Positions 1 through 5,489 of a DNA stretch of 7,939 nt are shown piece after piece. The number at the start of each line of letters is the position of its first letter. Position 1 is the first letter of the stretch. The position numbers and the translations under genes were made by a program. The stretch comes from Bacillota bacterium (GTDB lineage: Bacteria > Bacillota > Clostridia > Christensenellales > CAG-138). The notes beneath the pieces were generated by a model, which saw nothing but the letters and a program-made list of their open reading frames with translations, was not told the origin of the DNA and did not search any database. The stretch lies in the NCBI GenBank assembly GCA_016288175.1, contig JAEEYN010000179.1, positions 1 to 7,939 on the forward strand, read 5' to 3'.

Positions 1-765
1 CAGAGGTACGACCTTCACCGGGGGAAGCTTTACGGCTTTATCGACTATGAAAAGGTCGAAGCGGGAGAGCCTATGCTTTGTCTTGAGATCGTCAGCCTCG
101 ACCCGGCGAGCGGCGATTACAGAACGATCTGTAAGAAAGAGAACTGCTGGGTCATCCCGCAGATGTTTTATCTTGATGATTACGTCTATTTTTCCGTCCC
201 GGACTACGATTCCGAAACGGAAACCTTAGAGCACGAGATCTTCCGCTGGGATATCGTGAGCGAAGAGCTTGAAACGGTTTATTCGAGCGGCGGACCGGCA
301 GCTTACAGCGGGATAGCCGATATGTGGGTCGAAAGCGACGGCAGCATTTTCCTGATTTCAAGCATCAATGACGAAAGCCAAACTGCTGAGCTGATGCTGA
401 TTTCAAATGGCGAGCTTCGGGTCATATCGGAGTATTCCGATTTCGGTATAGCGCATTTTATCGGCGGAGGTACGGTCAATTTGAACTCAACCGAAAAGGA
501 GCTCATCGTTACGGACCTGAACGGCAGCGAATTGAAAAGGATCGGGTTTGAGCTCGAGCTTCCCGACGACCCGAATTACACCGTTGATGCCTCGCGTTCC
601 GCTGTTGATATCTACGGGGATACGGATGAGCTTCTTGTCGTTTACAGCAACTTGAAATTCAGTCATTCGGACGGCAAAATGAGCAGCGGCTCCTGCCTTG
701 TCCTCTATGATCTCACGGAAGAAACGCCGACGGCGCAGCTGCTTGCGGTCAGTCCTTGGCATTGA
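1..765 (+). CDS. Partial uncharacterised protein, C-terminal 254 residues
   Basis: The frame is open from the first base of the window to a TGA at 763-765, so the 5' end of the gene lies outside and no signal peptide can be assessed. An internal ATG at 73 has no convincing ribosome binding site, and the frame reads well upstream of it (RYDLHRGKLYGFIDYEKV), so it is not the start. The visible part is acidic and built of short beta-like stretches with recurring patterns such as YLDDYVYFSV, EIFRWDIVSEELETVY, DGSIFLIS, ELIVTDLNGSELKRIG and LLVVYSNL. This resembles the blades of a propeller-type repeat protein, as found in many clostridial surface lipoproteins. I do not recognise a named family, and I infer the propeller only from these patterns. 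No catalytic motif is visible. A terminator follows 22 nt after the stop, so this is the last gene of its transcript. Confidence 0.8.
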   Translation, partial: QRYDLHRGKLYGFIDYEKVEAGEPMLCLEIVSLDPASGDYRTICKKENCWVIPQMFYLDDYVYFSVPDYDSETETLEHEIFRWDIVSEELETVYSSGGPAAYSGIADMWVESDGSIFLISSINDESQTAELMLISNGELRVISEYSDFGIAHFIGGGTVNLNSTEKELIVTDLNGSELKRIGFELELPDDPNYTVDASRSAVDIYGDTDELLVVYSNLKFSHSDGKMSSGSCLVLYDLTEETPTAQLLAVSPWH

Positions 766-787
766 GCCCGGGTTAATATCACCCAAA

Positions 788-813
788 CCCTCCGAGCGCC
801 GGAGGGCTTTTTC
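788..813 (+). terminator. Rho-independent terminator after the partial gene
   Basis: A 7-bp GC-rich stem pairs CCCTCCG (788-794) with CGGAGGG (800-806) around a 5-nt loop. It is followed by C and five T (808-812). It sits 22 nt after the stop of the upstream gene and before the next promoter. Confidence 0.85.
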
Positions 814-877
814 ATCCGTTCCTTCGGCGCATGAAGCCTGTTTTGCCATGTTTTTCATTATGTTTCCGCTGTTTTGA

Positions 878-906
878 TTGACAGCCGTCCCGTAATGCGC
901 TATAAT
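878..906 (+). promoter_or_regulatory. Consensus SigA promoter for the DUF4430 lipoprotein gene
   Basis: TTGACA at 878-883 and TATAAT at 901-906 are both perfect matches to the housekeeping consensus, separated by exactly 17 nt. The expected start of transcription is near 913, giving a leader of about 50 nt before the ATG at 965. I see no operator or riboswitch fold in this short leader. Confidence 0.88.
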
Positions 907-964
907 AATAATCTATGCGGCCGATACCGAGGCCGCTGTCAAACAAAACAAAGGAGTCCCGATC

Positions 965-1675
965 ATGAAGAAAACTCTCAAAAGGATCCTTGCCGCGGCG
1001 GCTGCCGCGCTTATGCTCATAGCCCTTATATCCTGCTCGAAAGCTCCCGCCGATCCGCAGGCGGGCGACACCGGCGCGGATCCCACCCGCAAGCCCGCCG
1101 TCACGCCCGTTCCCGGCAGCGTCGTCCGGGTCAGCATCACCGTCGACGGACGCAATGCTTACCAGCATCCCGACCTTACCGACGCGGTCAGGCGCACCCT
1201 TGTCAACGACGGTCTGCTCGTCACGAGCGCAAGCATAACCGCAAGGACGGGCTCGAACCTCCGTACCGTTATCGAATCCCTTTCCGTATTCTCGATCCCC
1301 GTTCAGTTCGGGCCGACGACCGCCGCCCCCATCAGCGTCGGCGGCATTAAAAACGGTTTCTGCGGCGAGACCGGCTACTGGATCATCCGCGTCAACGGCG
1401 CGGAGATCACCTCGCCCGCCGGCGAGATCACCGTGAACGACGGAGACAGCATCGAACTGATCTTCACCTGCAGCGCGGGAGCGGACCTCGAATCCCCCGG
1501 AACAACGGTCTACACGGCTTCCCCCGCGGCGCCCACGCCCGACCCCAACGACGCCGGCTCCGGCAAGCTCACCGGCGATCCCACCCCCGAGCCGACCGCA
1601 ACGCCCGAACCGACCCCGACGCCCGCGCCGGGCGGGACCTCTTCCCCCGGCGACAAGACCTCCGGACGCCACTGA
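965..1675 (+). CDS. DUF4430-domain lipoprotein
   Basis: This is a 236-residue protein anchored outside the membrane. The start at 965 is preceded by AAAGGAG (950-956) at 8 nt. The signal peptide is KKTLKR followed by a hydrophobic stretch and a lipobox LISC, with the lipidated Cys at 24. A Pro/Thr/Asp linker runs to about residue 50. Residues 53-168 look like a DUF4430 domain (transcobalamin C-terminal-like fold): a beta start VVRVSITVDG, a middle G-G-I-K-N-G-F, the diagnostic aromatic-plus-VNG element YWIIRVNG (138-145), and the closing strand VNDGDSIELIF (157-167). Residues 186-236 are a second low-complexity tail rich in Pro, Thr and Glu (TPEPT-like units). The gene has its own promoter and terminator and is therefore monocistronic. 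DUF4430 domains occur in surface proteins and sometimes in cobalamin-related proteins. No ligand can be assigned here. The family call is firm, the role unknown. Confidence 0.85.
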   Translation: MKKTLKRILAAAAAALMLIALISCSKAPADPQAGDTGADPTRKPAVTPVPGSVVRVSITVDGRNAYQHPDLTDAVRRTLVNDGLLVTSASITARTGSNLRTVIESLSVFSIPVQFGPTTAAPISVGGIKNGFCGETGYWIIRVNGAEITSPAGEITVNDGDSIELIFTCSAGADLESPGTTVYTASPAAPTPDPNDAGSGKLTGDPTPEPTATPEPTPTPAPGGTSSPGDKTSGRH

Positions 1676-1705
1676 GCGAAGGAAAAACCGAATACCGAAA
1701 CCGAA

Positions 1706-1733
1706 GGGACGCGCCGAGGCGCGTTCCTTTTTT
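1706..1733 (+). terminator. Rho-independent terminator after the DUF4430 gene
   Basis: A 9-bp stem (1706-1714 with 1719-1727, containing one G-U pair) closes a 4-nt loop and is followed by six T (1728-1733). It begins 30 nt after the DUF4430 stop codon. Confidence 0.88.
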
Positions 1734-1787
1734 CATCCGTCCGCCGAAAGTACCCCGAAAGATGGTTCGCAGGCGTGAATTATGCTA

Positions 1788-1816
1788 TTGAAATCCGCGC
1801 ATGATTTTGTTATAAT
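1788..1816 (+). promoter_or_regulatory. SigA promoter for the SGNH-DUF4358-DHHW operon
   Basis: TTGAAA at 1788-1793 matches the -35 consensus at five of six positions, and TATAAT at 1811-1816 is perfect, with a 17-nt spacer. Transcription should begin near 1823. This also argues against translation from the in-frame TTG at 1822, which would lie at or before the 5' end of the mRNA. Confidence 0.85.
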
Positions 1817-1869
1817 GTAAGTTGGTACGTTGTTGTGCCAATAACGAGAAACCGAACGGAATGATTGTT

Positions 1870-2724
1870 ATGAACAAAAAAACGATCGCATTGCTGCTTG
1901 CCGCACTCTTCGCCTGCATGACTTTCGCTTCATGCTCCCTTATCAACGGCGGCGGCAGTAAAAAAGACGCCGACAACAGTGATGTCAAGGTCGTCATCGA
2001 ATCGATAACGCAGATCCCCGTCAGCAGCATCGCCCCGATCGACACGACCGAGCCCGTGCTCGACACGCCCGCGCCGACCGATACTCCCGCGCCGAACATT
2101 ACCCCCCCGCCGGTCATCACCCCGCCCCCCGCGCCGAATTACCATATTTTCGAGAACTGCGCGTTCGTCGGCAATTCGATCTTCGAGGGCCTTCGCCAGT
2201 ACGGCTTCATCCCCTACGGCCATTTCTTCACCCGCGTGGGTCTCAATATTCTGACCGTTTATACCCAGACCACCACGAACGGGCATATTCCCGTTATCGA
2301 TGAGCTCAACACCGGCAGCTACGCGGCCGTCATCATGATGTTCGGCCAGAATGAGCTCGGCTGGCCGAATCTCAACACCTTCATCGACAAATACGAGCAG
2401 TTCCTCCGCGACGTATGGAGGAGGCAGCCCAATGCCAAACTGTTCATCATGGGCATCCCCCCCGTTTCCGCCGAAAGATCCGCAACGAGCACGACGGGCG
2501 TCACGAACGAGAACATCCACCTTTACAACGCCCAGCTCGAGGACCTATGCGCGAGAACGGCGAACTGCTACTATATCTCCATCCCCGAGGTGCTTGTGAC
2601 CGCGAGCGGCGCGCTTCCGAATGACGCTTCCGGCGACGGCATCCACCTCAACAAAACCTATTCGAAGCTTTGGTCGGACCACATCTGTCTGACTGTTATG
2701 AGCATACTGTACGGCGGAAATTAA
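1870..2724 (+). CDS. SGNH/GDSL-type hydrolase lipoprotein
   Basis: This is a 284-residue predicted extracellular, lipid-anchored esterase-like protein. The start at 1870 gives a clean signal peptide, MNKKTIALLL..., with lipobox FASC and lipidated Cys 22. A GGA (1858-1860) lies 9 nt upstream. In-frame ATG at 1861 and TTG at 1822 are less likely because they put a charged or polar leader before the signal peptide. Residues 59-92 are a Thr/Pro linker. The catalytic domain shows the SGNH blocks in order: block I FVGNSIFEGL with the nucleophile Ser103 (GNS in place of GDS), a block II Gly near 124 (RVGLN), block III GQNEL (Gly159, Asn161) and block V DGIHLN (Asp256, His259). All four residues that name the family are present, so activity is plausible. 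It is the first gene of a three-gene operon and lies 32 nt before a DUF4358 gene. Hydrolysis or transfer of an acyl group on a surface glycan is an inference from the neighbours. Confidence 0.85.
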   Translation: MNKKTIALLLAALFACMTFASCSLINGGGSKKDADNSDVKVVIESITQIPVSSIAPIDTTEPVLDTPAPTDTPAPNITPPPVITPPPAPNYHIFENCAFVGNSIFEGLRQYGFIPYGHFFTRVGLNILTVYTQTTTNGHIPVIDELNTGSYAAVIMMFGQNELGWPNLNTFIDKYEQFLRDVWRRQPNAKLFIMGIPPVSAERSATSTTGVTNENIHLYNAQLEDLCARTANCYYISIPEVLVTASGALPNDASGDGIHLNKTYSKLWSDHICLTVMSILYGGN

Positions 2725-2744
2725 AGCCGGCAGCAAAAAACCTC

Positions 2745-2751
2745 AGGAGGT
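2745..2751 (+). promoter_or_regulatory. Strong ribosome binding site of the DUF4358 gene
   Basis: AGGAGGT is a full anti-16S match, 5 nt before the ATG at 2757. It rules out the longer frame that opens at 2670 inside the upstream gene. Confidence 0.88.
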
Positions 2752-2756
2752 CACAA

Positions 2757-3281
2757 ATGAAAAAGATTTTCGCTCTTATCCTCGCACTCGTCACCGTTCT
2801 CTCCCTCTGCGCCTGCGGCAAGGACAAATATGCCGAACTCGCGATCAACGTTGCCGGCTTCGGCCAGAACATCGTCAACGGCTGCAGCTTCGACATCGTT
2901 CCCGAAACCGCCGAGCTGAACGCCGACGCGATCCGCAGTCAGCTCGACGCCCTCGGCATCAGCGCGGACGATCTTAAAGAGACCGACGGCAAGCCCGAGT
3001 TCTTCTATGCTACCACCGGCGAACAGTCCGCCGATTTCGTTATGGTCATCGGCGCGAAGGACGCCGAAACCGCCAAGAAGCTTTCCGACGGTCAGCTCAA
3101 GACCTGGCTCGACAACCTCCGCAAGGATTCGAGCTATAACCCCGCCGAAGCTCCGAAGCTCGAAAACTGCATCAACAAGACCGCCGGCCGCTATGTTTTC
3201 GTGATCTGCTCGAAGGACAGCGCCGCCGCGGAATCCGCGCTGACCGAGCTCCTTGACAACGCCGTCAAGCAGAATGTCTGA
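2757..3281 (+). CDS. DUF4358-domain lipoprotein
   Basis: This is a 174-residue small lipoprotein. The signal peptide MKKIFALILALVTVLSL ends in the lipobox LCAC, with lipidated Cys 20. The mature part (about 25-174) resembles DUF4358: an early beta/alpha segment (YAELAINV...FDIVPETAEL), a central DFVMVIGAKD strand, an alpha region rich in Lys/Asp (AETAKKLSDGQLKTWLDNL) and a final strand RYVFVICSKD followed by a C-terminal helix. The length matches the family, which is made up of short clostridial lipoproteins. No enzyme motif is visible. DUF4358 genes are, from memory, often found beside MBOAT acyltransferase and DHHW genes. The gene overlaps the DHHW start by 8 nt, which suggests translational coupling. 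A role as an accessory or partner of the DHHW/SGNH proteins is inference. Confidence 0.8.
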   Translation: MKKIFALILALVTVLSLCACGKDKYAELAINVAGFGQNIVNGCSFDIVPETAELNADAIRSQLDALGISADDLKETDGKPEFFYATTGEQSADFVMVIGAKDAETAKKLSDGQLKTWLDNLRKDSSYNPAEAPKLENCINKTAGRYVFVICSKDSAAAESALTELLDNAVKQNV

Positions 3282-4488
3282 GGCCGAAGCAAAAAAGAAT
3301 ACCCGCGGCAAAAAGATGCGCCTTTCCGATAAGGCGACGGTCTTCGTTTTCGTCGCGTTCATTGCCGTTTTCGCGCTCCTGCTCCTCATCCTTCCGAAGC
3401 ATGAGGGCGAGCTGAGCCCGAACGAAAGGCGCGTGCTCGCTTCCGCACCGAACGCGAGTTATCAGAACATCGTTTCCGGCAAATTCTCGAAGGAGGTCGA
3501 CACCTGGCTCGAGGATCATTTCCCCGGAAGGCTGTTCTTTTTTTCAACGTACAGCTACCTGAACCGCATGACGGGCCGCAACGCCGTTGAGGAGATCTCC
3601 CTCGGCGCGAACAGCCGCCTTTTCGAAAAGCCGATCCCCGCCAATGAGGATACGGATTTCTCCGTTGATTTCAACATCGGCAAGATCCGCGCCTTTGCGG
3701 AAAAGAACGGCCTCAATTCCTTCGCGTACATCATCCCCTCGAGCGGCTATATGCTCGAAGAGGATCTGCCGAAGCCGCATTTCGATTACCATGACGGCGA
3801 GCTCATCGCCCGCTTCAAGGAGGGTCTCGAGCCCGCTGTGGAGCTGATCTCCGCCGAAGAAGTGCTGAAAGGCTACGGCGACGTGCGCGGGCTTTATTAC
3901 CGCACGGATCACCATCTGACCATGCGCGGGAGCTATGTTTCCTATTGCGCGATCGCGAAAAAGCTCGGCCTCGAACCCCTCTCGGAGAGCGAATTCACAA
4001 AGACCGGTTATCCCTTCGAAGGTACCTACTACGGGCGCAGCGGCCTTTTCCTCACCCCCGCGGACACTCTCGAGACCTGGGTCGGGCCCTATGACAGCGG
4101 CCTGAAGGTCCGCATCATCAGCGTTGACGGCAAGGGCGAGGAAACGGAGACAGTTCATACCGGCTCCCTCGACACAGCCCAGCTTGCCGAGGACGTGACG
4201 GATAAATACGCCGCCTATCTTTACAGCAATCACGGCATCACCGTCATTGAGAACCCGGAGGCGTCGGAGGGCACGCTCGTCGTCGTCAAGGACAGCTACG
4301 GCAACGCGATCGTTCCGTTCCTTGCGGCGCATTACCGCACGGTTGTGATGCTCGATCTTCGCAATCTCTACTACGGCGCGGGTTACGCGACCCCCTCCGA
4401 GCTTTGCGAGCGCTTCGGCGCAGCCGATTTCGTCGTCATCACCGGCCTCGACACCGTTTCGACGGGCATACTGAATATGCTCCGCTGA
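3274..4488 (+). CDS. DHHW-family membrane-anchored protein (AlgX/AlgJ-like)
   Basis: This is a 404-residue protein with one N-terminal membrane segment (about 21-41) after a basic cytoplasmic stretch, so the bulk is outside the cell. The start at 3274 overlaps the DUF4358 stop by 8 nt. A weaker alternative is ATG 3316, and neither has a good Shine-Dalgarno, in keeping with coupling. Family features are LSPNERRVLASAP after the membrane segment, the block FSKEVDTWLEDHFPGR (71-86), the name motif as YYRTDHHL (Asp212, His213, His214) with Leu in place of Trp at 215, and KDSYGN (339-344) near the C-terminus with candidate nucleophile Ser341. DHHW proteins share a divergent SGNH-like fold with AlgX/AlgJ, which act in O-acetylation of exopolysaccharide. 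Here Ser341, Asp212 and His214 would be the catalytic set. This is the third and last gene of the operon. The substrate is unknown. Confidence 0.85.
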   Translation: MSEAEAKKNTRGKKMRLSDKATVFVFVAFIAVFALLLLILPKHEGELSPNERRVLASAPNASYQNIVSGKFSKEVDTWLEDHFPGRLFFFSTYSYLNRMTGRNAVEEISLGANSRLFEKPIPANEDTDFSVDFNIGKIRAFAEKNGLNSFAYIIPSSGYMLEEDLPKPHFDYHDGELIARFKEGLEPAVELISAEEVLKGYGDVRGLYYRTDHHLTMRGSYVSYCAIAKKLGLEPLSESEFTKTGYPFEGTYYGRSGLFLTPADTLETWVGPYDSGLKVRIISVDGKGEETETVHTGSLDTAQLAEDVTDKYAAYLYSNHGITVIENPEASEGTLVVVKDSYGNAIVPFLAAHYRTVVMLDLRNLYYGAGYATPSELCERFGAADFVVITGLDTVSTGILNMLR

Positions 4489-4514
4489 CGCGTGAGCTTT
4501 CTTCAGGCAAACGA

Positions 4515-4552
4515 AAAGCCATGCGTTTTCACCGCATGGCTTTGATTTTTTT
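4515..4552 (+). terminator. Bidirectional terminator between convergent units
   Basis: A perfect 11-bp stem (AAAGCCATGCG at 4515-4525 with its complement at 4533-4543) has a 7-nt loop and is followed by GA and seven T (4546-4552). On the minus strand the same stem is followed by TCGTTTG, so it can also end the minus-strand lipoprotein transcript, whose stop codon is only 7 nt away at 4559-4561. The plus-strand gene ends 26 nt before the stem. Confidence 0.88.
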
Positions 4553-4558
4553 AGCCGG

Positions 4559-5464
4559 TCATGCGCCGGAATCCGAAACGCCCATCTGCGGCGCGTAACC
4601 GATCGAGTACGACCAGCAGGGATCCGCTTCAAGGCGGCACAGCTCTTCAAGCGTCGGGGTTCCATAGATCGTTGTAACGAGCTCGCCGTCGTTTCTTCTG
4701 AATACAAAGCGCCGATGGATATAAAGCCCAAGGGTATTGTTCAGCCGTTCCGCCTCCGCTTCGAGCATCTGCCTCGGGGCGATTTGCGGGGGATCGATTG
4801 AAGCACGGTCAATAAAGGCTTCCCTTGCCGCGAAATAGTCCTCGGCAGCTTTGTTATATGCGGCGATCTCCGCTTCGGACCGATCCTCCGACCATTCCCC
4901 GAAGAAAAGCTCGCGCGGGGAAAGAGCAAGCCAGGCTGCGGACTCCGCATCGCCGTTTGCGGCGCTTTCGCTCATTTCTATGCGGAGCGGTATATATGTG
5001 TCCATGATCCATTCGCGCATCCCGCTGTTGAATTCCGCAAATACCGGATCGCGCCTGTAGTATTCGAGATTATGTCCCAAATAGAGAAAATCCGCGGCAT
5101 AGGGATAATGCAGCGCTTCGCAGGAGGCCGAATAAATATTTCCGTTTTTCGGCCAGTGGTATTCACTGTAAAAATCCAGCAGCGAAGGCTCAAACAGCAC
5201 TTCGCCGGGAATCGGCATGGGTTCACCGATCACTATCACCGTTGGATCGAGCTGCGAACGCGGTTCGGCAGTCGGCCCCTCCGTCGGTTTTATCGTTGTA
5301 TCGGAAGAAGGCTCGTCTGTCGGTCTTGCGGTTTCATTCTGAGCCTGCTGCTGATCCGGATCGCCCGTCTCTTCGTTTTGTCCTTTTTCTCCCGAACAGG
5401 CGGAAAGTACGATGATCAACGCCGCAATTAGCAGCGCAAAGAAAGCTTTAATCTTTCCTCTCAT
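4559..5464 (-). CDS. Uncharacterised lipoprotein paired with the S8 peptidase
   Basis: This is a 301-residue lipoprotein that I do not recognise. The start at 5464 is fixed by AAGGAGG (plus strand 5473-5479), 8 nt upstream. The in-frame ATG at 5482 cannot be the start because this ribosome binding site lies inside its first codons. The signal peptide MRGKIKAFFALLIAALIIV ends in lipobox LSAC, with lipidated Cys 23. Residues 26-75 are a Glu/Gln/Thr/Pro linker. The mature domain (about 85-301) has an aromatic-rich first half (LLDFYSEYHWPKNGNIY, HYPYAADFLYLG, LEYYRRDPVF), a helical Ala/Glu-rich middle (about 193-245) and a short beta end (RFVFRRNDGELVTTIYG, then a helix). Cysteines at 115, 276 and 283 could form a disulfide. 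It lies 25 nt downstream of the peptidase with no terminator between, so it is probably cotranscribed. Its base composition is closer to the GC-richer flanks than to the peptidase. Roles as partner, inhibitor or substrate are all open. Confidence 0.85.
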   Translation of the reverse strand: MRGKIKAFFALLIAALIIVLSACSGEKGQNEETGDPDQQQAQNETARPTDEPSSDTTIKPTEGPTAEPRSQLDPTVIVIGEPMPIPGEVLFEPSLLDFYSEYHWPKNGNIYSASCEALHYPYAADFLYLGHNLEYYRRDPVFAEFNSGMREWIMDTYIPLRIEMSESAANGDAESAAWLALSPRELFFGEWSEDRSEAEIAAYNKAAEDYFAAREAFIDRASIDPPQIAPRQMLEAEAERLNNTLGLYIHRRFVFRRNDGELVTTIYGTPTLEELCRLEADPCWSYSIGYAPQMGVSDSGA

Positions 5465-5472
5465 AGGTTTTT

Positions 5473-5479
5473 CCTCCTT
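5473..5479 (-). promoter_or_regulatory. Ribosome binding site that fixes the lipoprotein start
   Basis: Read on the minus strand this is AAGGAGG, 8 nt before the ATG at 5464. It overlaps codons that would follow the upstream ATG at 5482, so it decides in favour of the shorter protein. Confidence 0.85.
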
Positions 5480-5489
5480 CATTTTTTAT

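Noticed and set aside
812..1672. Long minus-strand frame of 286 codons opposite the DUF4430 gene
   Set aside because: It is a Gly/Arg-rich antisense shadow of a GC-rich gene, has no family pattern, and covers the plus-strand promoter and start of a well-supported gene.
1822..1869. N-terminal extension of the SGNH lipoprotein from a TTG
   Set aside because: It lies at the predicted transcription start and would place 16 extra, partly polar residues before a complete signal peptide starting at 1870.
2751..3389. Minus-strand frame of 212 codons opposite the DUF4358 gene
   Set aside because: It is antisense to a gene with a signal peptide, a strong ribosome binding site and a family match. The frame is open only because of the GC-rich codon pattern.
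3544..4731. Minus-strand frame of 395 codons opposite the DHHW gene
   Set aside because: It runs through the bidirectional terminator and overlaps two supported genes. The sequence is Arg/Ala/Gly-rich with no recognisable domain.
5465..5482. Upstream ATG of the unknown lipoprotein
   Set aside because: The AAGGAGG ribosome binding site lies within its first codons and is correctly spaced for the ATG at 5464.
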